A stretch of DNA of 64,000 nucleotides from Actinomycetota bacterium (GCA_016179865.1 JACPCJ010000095.1:1-64000), one strand, 5' to 3'. Positions 1-8,327 are shown, counted from the stretch's first letter. Notes: generated from the sequence alone by a model not told the origin. Translations and numbers: made by a program.

Positions 1-1548
1 CAGAACGACGGTGTCCGCGGGATCGACCAGCATCTGGCTCGTCACCACGATGTCCTGGTGCACCCGGAGCGGGACCCGCTCCAGGGCACGGTGCACGGCA
101 GGGGGGTCGGGCAGCACGTCGAGGAAGTTCCCGCCGCTCGACCAGAGCACGTCGAGGTCGCCGCGCCCGGCGGCCTCGACCATCTCGGAGGCCGTCAGGC
201 CGGGTCGGTCGCCGATCGGAAACCCGTACCGCTCGCCGAGCTCCGAGGCCGAGGCCGGGTCCACCGGAATCCCTCCCGGGAGCACGGTGGCGTAGGCCCC
301 CATCTCGGCCCCGCCCTGGACACCCGAGTGCCCCCGGATGGGCATGAGCCCCGCCCCCTCCCGCCCGACGTTGCCGCGGGCCAGGGCGAGGTTGACGATG
401 GCCTGCACGTTGTCGGAGCCGAAGGCGTGCTGGGTGATCCCCATCGACCACACGAAGATCGCCGCCCTCGACTCGCGATACAGGGCGGCGAAGCGCCGCA
501 TGTCGTCGACCGACGCACCCGAATCGCGCTCGAGGTCCGCGAACGACGCGGCGTCCAGCACTGCCCGCAGGTCGTCGAACCCGGCCGTGTGGCCGCGGAT
601 GAACTCGTCGTCGGCTCCGCCGTCCTCGATGAGGAGCTTGAGCACGCCGTTCACGAACGCCACGTCGCCGCCGGTGTGGATCGAGAAGAACTCGTCGGTC
701 ATGCGGGTGCCGAACAGGGCACTCTCGACGTTGCTCGGCACCCAGTAGCGCTCCAGGCCCGGCTCGCGGTACGGGTTGACGACCGCCACCTTCGTCCCGG
801 CCTTGCGCGCCAGATACAGGTACTTCATGAAGACGGGCTGGGCGTTGGCGACGTCGGAGCCGAACAGCACGATGAGGTCGGACCGGAACAGGTCGGAGTA
901 CGAGATCGTGGTGGCGGCGGCGCCCACGGACCGCTTCAGGATTGCGGTCGAGGGCGCGTGGCAGACGCGGGCGGCGTTGTCGACGTTGTTGGACCCCATC
1001 GCCCGCACTGCCTTCTGGGCGGCGTAGTACACCTCGTTCGTCAGGCCCCGGCTCGTGAGATAGAGGCCGAAACGCTCGGGCCCGGCGGCGCGGATCCGCC
1101 CCGCCACGAGATCCAGGGCCTCGTCCCACGACACCCGGCGGAAGCCCGCTTCCCCCCGGCGCCGGACCATGGGCCAGGCCAGGCGCCCGAGGTCACGCAG
1201 CTCGGCGCCCGTCATCTGCCGGAGCGGGGCGACCTCCCGGAGGGAGCGCTTCTTGATCGGCCCCATGGTGTTGACCCGCAGGAGGCTGAGCCGGGTCGTG
1301 CACAGGTGGACGCCGCTGATCGTCCAGTCGCGCGTCCCCGCCACGCCGAGGGCGCAGCCGTCGCAAACGCCCCGGCGGAGAATTCGCCAGGCGTAGAGCG
1401 GGTGGCGGCGGTTCTCCCAAACCGTCCGCAGCATCTCGGCGTAGGCGTTGGGCTTCGTCTCGCCAAGCCCGTACGGCTTCCAGCCGACCCACAGGTCGTG
1501 CCGCATCCGCTTCGGCGCCTTGATCGTGCCCCGGTGCTTCTGCCCCAT
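1..1548 (-). CDS. FdhF/YdeP-type molybdopterin oxidoreductase (3' end outside window)
   Basis: Molybdopterin-dependent oxidoreductase of the formate-dehydrogenase-like FdhF/YdeP group; 516 residues are visible and the C-terminus lies beyond base 1 (the family usually has about 750). The N-terminal part holds a short Cys motif (GVCDGCALG, about residues 60-68) where this group has its CPGC-like motif rather than the four-Cys cluster of classical formate dehydrogenases. The middle part shows family features such as NNVDNAARVCH and GLYLTSRGLTNE. The ATG at 1548 overlaps the fdhD stop (TGATG), which suggests translational coupling. Together with fdhD and mobA it forms a unit for making and loading the Mo-bis-MGD cofactor. 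The true substrate (formate or another) cannot be read from the sequence. Confidence 0.85.
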   Translation of the reverse strand, partial: MGQKHRGTIKAPKRMRHDLWVGWKPYGLGETKPNAYAEMLRTVWENRRHPLYAWRILRRGVCDGCALGVAGTRDWTISGVHLCTTRLSLLRVNTMGPIKKRSLREVAPLRQMTGAELRDLGRLAWPMVRRRGEAGFRRVSWDEALDLVAGRIRAAGPERFGLYLTSRGLTNEVYYAAQKAVRAMGSNNVDNAARVCHAPSTAILKRSVGAAATTISYSDLFRSDLIVLFGSDVANAQPVFMKYLYLARKAGTKVAVVNPYREPGLERYWVPSNVESALFGTRMTDEFFSIHTGGDVAFVNGVLKLLIEDGGADDEFIRGHTAGFDDLRAVLDAASFADLERDSGASVDDMRRFAALYRESRAAIFVWSMGITQHAFGSDNVQAIVNLALARGNVGREGAGLMPIRGHSGVQGGAEMGAYATVLPGGIPVDPASASELGERYGFPIGDRPGLTASEMVEAAGRGDLDVLWSSGGNFLDVLPDPPAVHRALERVPLRVHQDIVVTSQMLVDPADTVVL

Positions 1549-2399
1549 CAGCCCAGATCGACCTGCTCGGGGTGGCTGTACACGTTGAACGAGCCGTCGC
1601 GCACGAATCCCACCACGGTGACGCCCAGGCGAGCTCCGGCCTCCACGGCCAGGCTCGACGGCGCCGATACCGCGCACACCACCGGGATCCCGGCGACGGC
1701 GGCCTTCTGCACGATCTCGAAGCTCGCCCTCCCCGAGACCATGAGGGCGTAGCCCGACAGCGGGAACCGTCCGGCCAGGAACTGCTCGCCGGCCACTTTG
1801 TCGACGGCGTTGTGGCGGCCCACGTCTTCCCGCACCGCCACCAACTCTCCGGAGGCGTCGAACAGCCCAGCGGCGTGGAGCCCGCCCGTCTCCTCGAAGA
1901 CGGCCTGGGCGCCCCGCAGGAGGCCGGGGAAGGCCGAAATCTGCGACGCCGGGCGGGCGGCGCCGCGCTCCACCGGGGCGCAGCGGACCTCGACGTCAGC
2001 GATCGACGCCTTGCCGCATACGCCGCAGCTCGACGTGGCCAGGAAGTGACGCCGCAGCTCAGGATCCCACTCCCGGCGCAGGCGCACCGTGACCACGTTG
2101 TACTCCTGGGCGCCGTCGGGGCCCACGCAGTAGGCGATCGACTCGATCTCGCCCGGGGCGGCCACGAGGCCCTCGGTCGCGAGGAAGCCGGCGGCGAGGT
2201 CGAAGTCGTCGCCCGGAGTGCGCATCGTGACGACCAGGGCCTCAGGTTCTCCGCCCAGGCCGCCCACGCGGATCTCCATGGGTTCCTCGGTGGCGAGCCG
2301 GTCAACGCGCTCGGCGGCGCCACCCGGCCGTTGCGAGACGATCCGCACCCGCGCCGTACGTGTGCGGGCTTCGTGGTGCTCGACTCGATCAGTCCCCAC
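1548..2399 (-). CDS. fdhD: FdhD, formate dehydrogenase accessory sulfurtransferase
   Basis: FdhD carries sulfur from a cysteine desulfurase to the molybdenum cofactor before insertion into formate dehydrogenase. The protein of about 283 residues shows the conserved sulfur-handling pair in SSCGVCGKASI and the C-terminal stretch DVGRHNAVDKV typical of the family. The open frame extends further upstream, but that part overlaps mobA and has shadow composition; the GTG at 2399 gives the normal family length and overlaps the mobA end by 11 bases. Its stop overlaps the start of the oxidoreductase, its probable client. Start choice is the only real uncertainty. Confidence 0.9.
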   Translation of the reverse strand: MGTDRVEHHEARTRTARVRIVSQRPGGAAERVDRLATEEPMEIRVGGLGGEPEALVVTMRTPGDDFDLAAGFLATEGLVAAPGEIESIAYCVGPDGAQEYNVVTVRLRREWDPELRRHFLATSSCGVCGKASIADVEVRCAPVERGAARPASQISAFPGLLRGAQAVFEETGGLHAAGLFDASGELVAVREDVGRHNAVDKVAGEQFLAGRFPLSGYALMVSGRASFEIVQKAAVAGIPVVCAVSAPSSLAVEAGARLGVTVVGFVRDGSFNVYSHPEQVDLG

Positions 2400-2964
2400 G
2401 CAGCGCCTCCAGGTCGCCCGGGGTGTCGATGTCGGAGAAGGCGTCGGCGGGAGCCACCCGCGACCAGTCGGCCTCGGAACACCGCCGGCAGGGGACCCGG
2501 TCCAGCAGCGCGTGCATCGACGCCTCACCCGCCGCCACCAGCTCCCCCGCCACGGCCATGGCCTCGGGTGAGTAACGCGCGCAGAGAGGCTGGAGCCTTC
2601 CACCCCCCTCGGGGACGACGCTGTCGGTGGTGTCGGCGTTGACGATGAGTTCCAGCAGTCCAGCCGTCACCCGGGGCATGTCGCAGGCGAGGAGGAGCAC
2701 GGGCCCATCGTGCCCGTGCTCGACGCGGAGTGCATGCCCACCGGCGACGAGGGCCGCGAGGGGGCCGGAACCGGGCGGGACCTCCTGGATCGCGGGAAGG
2801 GGGCTGCGCCCCGGCCCGACCTCCAGGCAGGGGAAGCACACGTTGGCGAGGACGGCGGCGGCGTGCTCGGCCAGGGAGAGCCCGTCGAGGACGACGGCGG
2901 CCTTGTCGCGACCCAGGCGGCGGCTGGCCCCGCCGGTCAGGAGCAGGCCGGCGACGCGCGTCAC
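2389..2964 (-). CDS. mobA: MobA, molybdenum cofactor guanylyltransferase
   Basis: Joins GMP to molybdopterin to form the guanine dinucleotide form of the cofactor, in the cytoplasm. The 191-residue length fits the family. The N-terminal nucleotide-binding signature LLLTGGASRRLGRDKA is clear at about residues 7-22, and a metal/nucleotide motif LLACDMPRV follows in the middle. It is the first gene of the mobA-fdhD-oxidoreductase unit on the minus strand, and its 3' end overlaps fdhD. This context supports a bis-MGD enzyme as the target. Confidence 0.9.
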   Translation of the reverse strand: MTRVAGLLLTGGASRRLGRDKAAVVLDGLSLAEHAAAVLANVCFPCLEVGPGRSPLPAIQEVPPGSGPLAALVAGGHALRVEHGHDGPVLLLACDMPRVTAGLLELIVNADTTDSVVPEGGGRLQPLCARYSPEAMAVAGELVAAGEASMHALLDRVPCRRCSEADWSRVAPADAFSDIDTPGDLEALRGD

Positions 2965-2986
2965 CAGTTAGCGGCGAGCAACTGGC

Positions 2987-3778
2987 TCACCAGTCGATGC
3001 CGAGGGACTGGCGCATGATCGCTTCGAACTCGGCGTCGCCCAAGCCAGCCCGGGTGGCCGTGGCCAGCTCGGCGTCGGCGCCAACCGGGATCCGCAGCGG
3101 CGTCTCTTCCGCCTCGATGGCGTCGGCGATGGCGACCGCTACCACTTCCGGCCCCGGGCGCTCGCCGCCGAGAAGCTGCTCGTCGGCCTTGCTCATCTGC
3201 TCGAAGAGCGGGGCGTACAAGCCCTCGACGTTGTACTGCGGTGCGGACTCGCTGATGTTCGTGGCGAAGTAGCCGGGCTCGATGATGACCACCCGGATGC
3301 CGAACCGGCCCATCTCGTAGTGGAGCGTCTCAGACAGGGCTTCGAGGGCGAACTTCGACGCCGAGTAGGAGCCAGAGAGCGGGAGGCCGATCCGGCCCGC
3401 CACCGAGGACACGTTCACAACCGTGCCGCCGCCCCGCTCGCGCATGCCGGGAACGACGGCGTGGAGGAGGCGGATGACCCCGAACACGTTCGTCTCGAAG
3501 AGCGCCCGGATCGCCTCCATGGGCACGCCCTCGACGGGACCGCGCATGCTGACCCCCGCGTTGTTCACCAGCACGTCGACGTCGCCGGCGACCTCGACGG
3601 CTGCCGCGACGGACGCATCATCGGTGACGTCGAGCGCCACGCGCTCCTTCACGTCGATGTCGTCGAGCGTCCCGGGCCGCCGCGCCGTCGCGATGACCTC
3701 GTGCCCGCGCTGGGTCAGCTCGATGGCCGCCGCCCGGCCGAACCCCGTCGAACACCCCGTGATCAGTACTCGTGCCAT
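2987..3778 (-). CDS. Short-chain dehydrogenase/reductase (SDR)
   Basis: NAD(P)-dependent oxidoreductase of the classical SDR family, 263 residues. Visible motifs are the Rossmann start TGCSTGFGRAAA, the NNAG motif, the catalytic Ser region VNVSSVAG and the Tyr-Lys pair in YSASKFALEAL. The ATG at 3778 is chosen because a GAGGGGG ribosome site lies about 7 bases upstream; a GTG at 3784 is the alternative. Only 22 bases separate it from mobA, so it may share a transcript, but nothing ties it to molybdenum work. The substrate is unknown. Confidence 0.85.
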   Translation of the reverse strand: MARVLITGCSTGFGRAAAIELTQRGHEVIATARRPGTLDDIDVKERVALDVTDDASVAAAVEVAGDVDVLVNNAGVSMRGPVEGVPMEAIRALFETNVFGVIRLLHAVVPGMRERGGGTVVNVSSVAGRIGLPLSGSYSASKFALEALSETLHYEMGRFGIRVVIIEPGYFATNISESAPQYNVEGLYAPLFEQMSKADEQLLGGERPGPEVVAVAIADAIEAEETPLRIPVGADAELATATRAGLGDAEFEAIMRQSLGIDW

Positions 3779-3907
3779 CGTCACTCCCCCTCGTCAGGTC
3801 GTGCGCCGAAGTCTGCCCGCTTGAACGAATCCGCGCCGGATGCACCCTCGACCCCGACCCGGTTCCCGACTTACGGTGACGACGGGCACGACCTGGGGGG
3901 CGAGACC

Positions 3908-4630
3908 ATGCACGTACGACGCCGAGTTTTCCTGGCGACGATGGTCGCGGCGGTGATCGCGGTGGGCGGCGAGCCGGCGGCGGCGAGTCATTCCTGGAAT
4001 GGCTACCACTGGCCTTCCGGGCCGGGGCCCGTCACCGTGAGCCTCGGGGACAACGTCGGCGGGACGTGGGACGGGCTCCTCGTCGTGGTCGACGGGCAGT
4101 GGGACACGACGTACGTCGACGTGGCGGCCGGCGCGGGGGCGTCGGACGCCGCCTGCTCGCCGGTCGCGGGGCGGGTCGAGGTGTGCAATGGCGAGTATGG
4201 CGAGAACGGCTGGCTCGGTCTGGCGACGGTCTGGTTCGACAGCGGCGGCCACATCGCTCAGGGCACCGTTCAGGTCAACGACAGCTACTTCCTGACGCCG
4301 ACGTACGACAACGACACGGCTCGACTCCACGTCATGTGCCAGGAGGTCGGGCACACCCTCGGCCTCGGCCACCAGAAGAAGCCCCAGGCGAGGTCGTGCA
4401 TGAACGACTCGTGGGGGCTGTTCAACACCGACTACGACCAGCCCAACCAGCACGACTACGACCAACTCAACTCCCTCTACGCCCACGACGACACGGCACC
4501 CGGCGGCGGCACACCGTGCCGGAACCCGAAGAAGTGTCAGCAGGGTGCGGGCCAGGACGAGAACGTGAAGGTCGAACGTCTGCCCAACGGCCACACCAAG
4601 GTCACCTGGATCACCCCCGCCAGCGCGTGA
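3908..4630 (+). CDS. Secreted zincin-like protein with altered HExxH motif
   Basis: 240-residue exported protein. The N-terminus is a signal peptide (RRR, hydrophobic core, then AAASHS near residue 28). The middle part looks like a matrixin/archaemetzincin-type zincin: CQEVGHTLGLGHQ aligns with HExxHxxGxxH, but the first His is Gln (Q145), while E146, H149 and H155 are kept. After the motif come a conserved-looking Cys-Met (SCMND), which may be the Met-turn, and a Pro/Cys-rich C-terminus. A strong ribosome site (GGGGGGCGAG) precedes the ATG. Whether it is an active peptidase with a changed zinc ligand or an inactive relative is open. The longer upstream frame is ignored because it crosses the divergent promoter region. 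Confidence 0.75.
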   Translation: MHVRRRVFLATMVAAVIAVGGEPAAASHSWNGYHWPSGPGPVTVSLGDNVGGTWDGLLVVVDGQWDTTYVDVAAGAGASDAACSPVAGRVEVCNGEYGENGWLGLATVWFDSGGHIAQGTVQVNDSYFLTPTYDNDTARLHVMCQEVGHTLGLGHQKKPQARSCMNDSWGLFNTDYDQPNQHDYDQLNSLYAHDDTAPGGGTPCRNPKKCQQGAGQDENVKVERLPNGHTKVTWITPASA

Positions 4631-4685
4631 CTTTTCCTTCCCTTCGGCGTGAAGCCTGCAACGTCGAAGCGGAAGGAACACGGAC

Positions 4686-5219
4686 ATGCGCACCATCCGA
4701 CTGATCGTCCTCGTCCCCCTCGTCAGCCTCGTCTTCGCCGCCCCCGCGGGCGCCAATCACGACGCGGACGTAGGGAACCGGACCCGCCACGTGCAGGCCC
4801 ACCCCTGCTGGAGCGACATGAAGATCCTCGAGTCGCCCGGCGAGCAGACGCTGACCGGACCGGGCGGGCCGAACCTGCGCAACATCACGAAGATCACGGG
4901 GTCGACCGACGGTGGGTGCCGGATCCCATCGCCCGGCCTCGGCGCCGACTTCGTGAACTGGAGCGCCAGCTTCTCAGGACCGAGCGGCAGCTGCGCCGAC
5001 GCCGATGTGGAGTGGGACTACCCCGTCACCGACTGGGGGAACCTGAACTGCCCGATCAACAACCCCGCCACGGGCACCTACACCTTGAACCTGCACGTGG
5101 TCATCCACCCCTACCTCGACCCCGCCGAGGACGGCTGCGTGAAGCAGTTCGCCTACGACGGCGTTTACAAGGTCTGCGACTGGGCGCTCAGGACGCTCGT
5201 CGTCGACCTGCCGGCGTAG
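4686..5219 (+). CDS. Secreted protein of unknown function
   Basis: 177-residue exported protein. Residues 1-24 are a signal peptide (MRTIRL, hydrophobic run, then APAGANHD). The mature part contains several Cys residues (CWSD, GGCRIP, SCADAD, NCPIN, DGCVKQ, KVCDW), which suggests disulfides outside the cell. No known domain is recognised. It follows the zincin-like gene by 55 bases on the same strand and could be co-transcribed. AGGAACACGGAC before the ATG is an acceptable ribosome site. Confidence 0.7.
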   Translation: MRTIRLIVLVPLVSLVFAAPAGANHDADVGNRTRHVQAHPCWSDMKILESPGEQTLTGPGGPNLRNITKITGSTDGGCRIPSPGLGADFVNWSASFSGPSGSCADADVEWDYPVTDWGNLNCPINNPATGTYTLNLHVVIHPYLDPAEDGCVKQFAYDGVYKVCDWALRTLVVDLPA

Positions 5220-5236
5220 GGCGGGTGGCGTGACCC

Positions 5237-6589
5237 TCACCTGAGATCCACGCCCCGGAGCCGAAGGAGCGAGTCGACGGCGCCCGAGAGCCCGAACCGG
5301 TCGAGGACGCTGCCGTCCCAGCGGCTGACGATGGTCTCGGGGTGGATGTCGAGGCCCAGCTCCAGGTTCCGCTCGGAGATGGAGCGCCCCTCGGCCCTCG
5401 CCGGCTCGCAGACAGGAGGGACGGGGGTGCCGTCGGGGCGGAAGAAGACGAACTCGTCGTCTCTGCGTTCGGCCACGAACCCCCTGGCGTGGACCGAGGT
5501 GTGATGGAAGCGGCACAGCTCCAGAAGGTTCCACAACTCGGTCGGCCCACCCCGAGAGCGCCAGATCACGTGGTGGGCGTCGACCCACTTCGTGTTCGTG
5601 CAGCCGGGGAACCGGCACCCCTGGTCCCGGGCTCGAAGGGCCCGGCGCATCGCCCTCGGAATGGCGGGCGCCTTCTCGCCCGAGTGGACCGGCACCCCGT
5701 CGATCTGGATCACGGGCACGCACGAGCCGTCGCAGAGGAGTCGGTCCAGCGTCTCGGAGGACAGGGCGGTGCCGTTCCCGAGGCAGCCGGCCTCATCCTC
5801 GTCCTCCAGGAGGGCCCGCAGGTCAAGGTGCACGTTCACCAAGAAGCGCTCCGAGAACGAGCGCTCTTCCGCGGAAGAGTCGAGGGCCATCTCGGCCAGG
5901 CGACAGAAGGCGTCGACCATGCGGGCCGACCAGGGGTCGGACGGCGTGTCGGTGGCGTCTTCCGCGGAAGAGTCGATCTCGGAAACGAAGTCGGCGATGG
6001 CCATGGTCTCGGCCACCGATTCGAGGGCAGCCCGGGCCAGGGCCAGGCGCTCGGGAGGCAGGTGGACGACGATGGTGCCCGAGCCGTCGTCGTGCTCGAT
6101 CACGCTGAGCGCCCGTTCGTGGTGGTGCCTGCGGGCCTCCTCTCGCAGGGTGCGCTCCACAGCGGCCACGCCCTTCGTGATGCGCTCGAGCTGGGCCGCG
6201 GTAGAGGCCCGGGCCACGTCAACCAGATCGGATTCGGATTCGGCGGTGGCCACCCGGGTGATGGCCCGCACCTTGGAGTAGGAGAGCTCGCCTGAGAAGA
6301 ACGCCGCCCGGGTGACCGGAAGGTCCGAGAGCGCCCTCGCCACACGCACCCGCTCGTGGGCGGCGGGCATGGAGAGCCCGCAGCGCCAGTTCAGCCAGAC
6401 GGCAGTGGATCGACATCCCCACACCGCGTAGCCCTCTCGGCGGTCGAACTCTCCGATGAGGGCCAGCCAGCGGGCCTCGGCGGCGGCCAAGTGAGCGGCC
6501 AGCTCGGTGATCTCGGCCTCGATGCGCTCCAGCGGGACCGCCTCCAGTACCCCGGGCGACACCCCGGGCTCTACGACAAGCGTGTCCAT
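5237..6589 (-). CDS. DUF222 / HNH endonuclease (13E12-repeat-like)
   Basis: 450-residue member of the actinobacterial DUF222-HNH family. The N-terminal helical DUF222 domain (about residues 20-300) contains the typical AEARWLALIGEFDRREGY and GELSYSKVRAITRV stretches. The C-terminal HNH nuclease module (about 330-400) has CRFPGC, then DAHHVIWRSRGG, NLLELCRFHH: zinc-binding Cys and the His-Asn-His core are present. Such genes occur in many copies in actinomycetes and often behave as mobile or accessory genes, but their role is unproven. Two copies of the 14-bp palindrome described at 6681 lie inside the coding sequence (5865-5878 and 5958-5971), each encoding Ser-Ser-Ala-Glu. Confidence 0.9.
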   Translation of the reverse strand: MDTLVVEPGVSPGVLEAVPLERIEAEITELAAHLAAAEARWLALIGEFDRREGYAVWGCRSTAVWLNWRCGLSMPAAHERVRVARALSDLPVTRAAFFSGELSYSKVRAITRVATAESESDLVDVARASTAAQLERITKGVAAVERTLREEARRHHHERALSVIEHDDGSGTIVVHLPPERLALARAALESVAETMAIADFVSEIDSSAEDATDTPSDPWSARMVDAFCRLAEMALDSSAEERSFSERFLVNVHLDLRALLEDEDEAGCLGNGTALSSETLDRLLCDGSCVPVIQIDGVPVHSGEKAPAIPRAMRRALRARDQGCRFPGCTNTKWVDAHHVIWRSRGGPTELWNLLELCRFHHTSVHARGFVAERRDDEFVFFRPDGTPVPPVCEPARAEGRSISERNLELGLDIHPETIVSRWDGSVLDRFGLSGAVDSLLRLRGVDLR

Positions 6590-6680
6590 GGCCTTCTCCT
6601 GTCTTGAATAGAACGAACTGATATACGCTTATTGTAGCTGGCGGGAGTGACACTTGTGCGTCTGGGACCGGGTGAAGGCG

Positions 6681-6694
6681 TCTTCCGCGGAAGA
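6681..6694. repeat. 14-bp perfect palindrome TCTTCCGCGGAAGA
   Basis: Perfect palindrome between the divergent DUF222-HNH and antitoxin genes, 15 bases upstream of the antitoxin start. The same 14 bases occur at 5865-5878 and 5958-5971 inside the DUF222-HNH gene. It may be an operator, or a chance result of repeated Ser-Ser-Ala-Glu codons in the two coding copies; the intergenic copy is not explained by that. Confidence 0.6.
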
Positions 6695-6708
6695 CACGAG
6701 GGGGCTGT

Positions 6709-6915
6709 ATGCTGATCTGCATGCAGAGCACGAGTGTCAGGATCGACGCTGCCACCCACCAGGAGCTCAAGCGCCTCGCAGCCGAGATGAACACGACGGT
6801 GGGCAACACGGTCTCGCTCGCCGTCCGCGCGCTCCGCCAGGACCGCATCGGCGAGGAGTTGAGCGCCCCGTCGGGTGAAGACGAGGGCACCTGGCTCGAT
6901 GCCGACGTCAGGTGA
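6709..6915 (+). CDS. Ribbon-helix-helix type antitoxin
   Basis: 68-residue protein with a short RHH-like N-terminus (STSVRIDAATHQELKRLA) followed by a helix and an acidic C-terminal tail (SGEDEGTWLDADVR) that would bind the toxin. It overlaps the downstream MazF-like gene by 17 bases, the usual order in MazEF modules. GAGGGGG lies 5 bases before the ATG at 6709; a second ATG at 6721 would give a tighter RHH start. A CTGCATGCAG palindrome at the start may be an autoregulatory operator. Confidence 0.75.
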   Translation: MLICMQSTSVRIDAATHQELKRLAAEMNTTVGNTVSLAVRALRQDRIGEELSAPSGEDEGTWLDADVR

Positions 6916-7240
6916 TGTCGTTGACCTCGAGCTGGGCGTGCCGCAGGGTCGAGAGGCTGGCATTCGCCGCCCCGCGGTCCTGGTGACGGCCCAGCGCATC
7001 CTCGACGCAGGCGCGTCGGTCATTCACGTCGTCCCGCTCACGACGACCATTCGTCGGTTTCACTCGGAGATCGTCATCGAGCCGGATGAGGCCAACGGCC
7101 TCGACGACGTTTCCGCCGCCCAGTGCCAACACCTCAGAGCCGTCTCCCGCGGCCGGATCCTCGAGGTCCGCGGCAATGTTGGCGCCGGCGTGCTGGCGCA
7201 ACTCCGCGAGACGATCGCGGTGATCCTTGATCTGCCGTGA
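6899..7240 (+). CDS. MazF/PemK-family toxin
   Basis: 113-residue endoribonuclease toxin candidate. The usual MazF shape is visible: a first strand leading to the RRPAVLVTAQ segment, HVVPLTTT in the middle, and SAAQCQHLRAVSRGRI, which matches the conserved strand with a basic residue used in catalysis. The N-terminal G-D/E-x-W-W element is weak (SGDVVDLELGVP), so the start or activity is a little uncertain. ATG 6899 is chosen over GTG 6875 because it gives the usual length. It is paired with the upstream antitoxin. Confidence 0.75.
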   Translation: MPTSGDVVDLELGVPQGREAGIRRPAVLVTAQRILDAGASVIHVVPLTTTIRRFHSEIVIEPDEANGLDDVSAAQCQHLRAVSRGRILEVRGNVGAGVLAQLRETIAVILDLP

Positions 7241-7286
7241 TGATGGTGAACGAGCCGACGACGTGGGACTGCGCGACCCTGTTCGG

Positions 7287-7649
7287 ATGCTGCTGATCGA
7301 CGCCGCCAATGTGATCGGGTCTCGCCCAACCGGCTGGTGGCGCGATCGGCCAGGTGCGGCACAAGGCTTCACAGAGCGAGTGCGGGCGACGGTGACCGCG
7401 GGACGGCTGGGCCCACCCGTGACCATCGTGCTCGAGGGCCGAGCCCGGGCCGGAGCCGATGAGGCGGACGTGGACGGCGTCGAGGTCGTGCATGCGCCCG
7501 GTGAGGGCGACGACACCATCGCCGCCATCGCCGCCGCCAATCGTGACGTGGTCGTGGTCACGGCCGACCGTGAACTGGCCCAACGGGTCCGAGCCGCCGG
7601 CGCGGAGGTCGTCGGGCCGAACTGGCTGCTCGACCAGCTCGTCGACTGA
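7287..7649 (+). CDS. NYN/PIN-like nuclease domain protein
   Basis: 120-residue small protein starting MLLIDAANVIGS, with RPTGWWRDRPGAA next, then acidic GEGDDTIAAIA and VVVTADRELAQRVRAAGAEVVGP. The Asp residues at the strand ends are typical of the NYN/YacP branch of PIN-like metal-dependent nucleases; actinobacterial relatives are sometimes labelled NTP pyrophosphohydrolase. It lies between two MazF modules on the same strand, so it may take part in RNA or nucleotide processing, but no direct partner is visible. ATG 7287 is preferred because the fold begins immediately after it. Confidence 0.7.
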   Translation: MLLIDAANVIGSRPTGWWRDRPGAAQGFTERVRATVTAGRLGPPVTIVLEGRARAGADEADVDGVEVVHAPGEGDDTIAAIAAANRDVVVVTADRELAQRVRAAGAEVVGPNWLLDQLVD

Positions 7650-7718
7650 CCTGCGGACCGAAGCCGGGGCCGGGGATGAGGCCGGCCGGCACCCGAGGTC
7701 CTGAGGCGGGATGCAAAC

Positions 7719-7750
7719 GCATACCGTTTTGCTGATCACTATTGGTATGC
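7719..7750. promoter_or_regulatory. Inverted repeat (operator candidate) over antitoxin promoter
   Basis: GCATACC at 7719-7725 is mirrored by GGTATGC at 7744-7750, with flanking A-rich half-site similarity outside both arms. The right arm contains TATGCT, a fair -10 box 8 bases before the antitoxin ATG at 7759. This is the place where a dimeric antitoxin would repress its own operon, and the transcript may be almost leaderless. Confidence 0.55.
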
Positions 7751-7758
7751 TGTTCGGG

Positions 7759-8013
7759 ATGGCTACCGAACAAATCGCAGTCCGGCTGCCCGATGAGCTG
7801 CTGGTCGTGCTCGATGATCTCGTGGCGCGGGGCGTCTACAAGAGCCGAGCTGCCGCCGTCCGCGCCGGGATCGAGGCCGTGTTCGAACTCGATCGCCGTC
7901 GGCGAACGGACAGTGCAGTGGTCGAGGGGTACCGGCGCCTTCCGCCGACGCCAGCCGACCAACAGGCAGCGATCGCGTCGCTGCGAGACGCGATCGTCGA
8001 GGAGCCTTGGTGA
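7759..8013 (+). CDS. Ribbon-helix-helix antitoxin
   Basis: 84-residue RHH protein: IAVRLPDELLVVLDDLVARG followed by YKSRAAAVRAGIEAVF matches the strand-helix-turn-helix pattern of CopG/MetJ-like antitoxins. The C-terminal half is acidic and ends EEPW. ATG 7759 is chosen because the RHH strand begins right after it and a promoter-like palindrome precedes it; an earlier ATG at 7711 would translate through that palindrome. Its stop overlaps the MazF start. Confidence 0.8.
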   Translation: MATEQIAVRLPDELLVVLDDLVARGVYKSRAAAVRAGIEAVFELDRRRRTDSAVVEGYRRLPPTPADQQAAIASLRDAIVEEPW

Positions 8014-8327
8014 CCGATCCCCGTCGTGGAGAGGTGTGGTGGGGTGAGATCGAGGGTGTTGGGCGCCGGCCCTTCCTGGTGATGAGCCGCTCGGCCGCCA
8101 TCCCGGTCCTCAACAGCGTGCTTGCCGCTCCCGTCACGCGAACCATCCGCAACATCCCGACCGAGCTGCGGCTGGGGGCGGACGACGGGATGCCTACCGA
8201 GTGTGCGGCCGGCTTCGACAACCTTCGGGTCGTCCCGAAGGGATACCTCGTCGAACGGCAGTGCGCCCTCGAACCATCCCGGCTCGCCGAGGCATGCCGG
8301 GCGCTCCGGGCTGCGATGGACTGCTGA
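8010..8327 (+). CDS. MazF/PemK-family endoribonuclease toxin
   Basis: 105-residue toxin. The N-terminus DPRRGEVWWGEIEGVGRRPFLVMS is a textbook MazF start (basic residue, GEVWW, then the RP-F/V-LV strand). NSVLAAPVTRTIRNIPTE carries the conserved Thr/Arg region and CAAGFDNLRVVPK the later strand. The GTG at 8010 overlaps the antitoxin TGA (GTGA), so the two are translationally linked. Predicted to cut mRNA at short sequences when the antitoxin is degraded. Confidence 0.9.
   Translation: MTDPRRGEVWWGEIEGVGRRPFLVMSRSAAIPVLNSVLAAPVTRTIRNIPTELRLGADDGMPTECAAGFDNLRVVPKGYLVERQCALEPSRLAEACRALRAAMDC

Noticed and set aside
58-1752. Long plus-strand frame opposite the molybdopterin oxidoreductase and fdhD
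   Set aside because: Opposite-strand shadow; the minus-strand proteins have clear family motifs.
3793-3798. GTCAGG near the SDR/secreted gene boundary as an operator copy
   Set aside because: No matching CTGAC at the expected distance, so it is not counted as a site.
3320-3907. Upstream extension of the zincin-like gene
   Set aside because: It would run antisense through the SDR gene and hide the signal peptide that begins at 3908.
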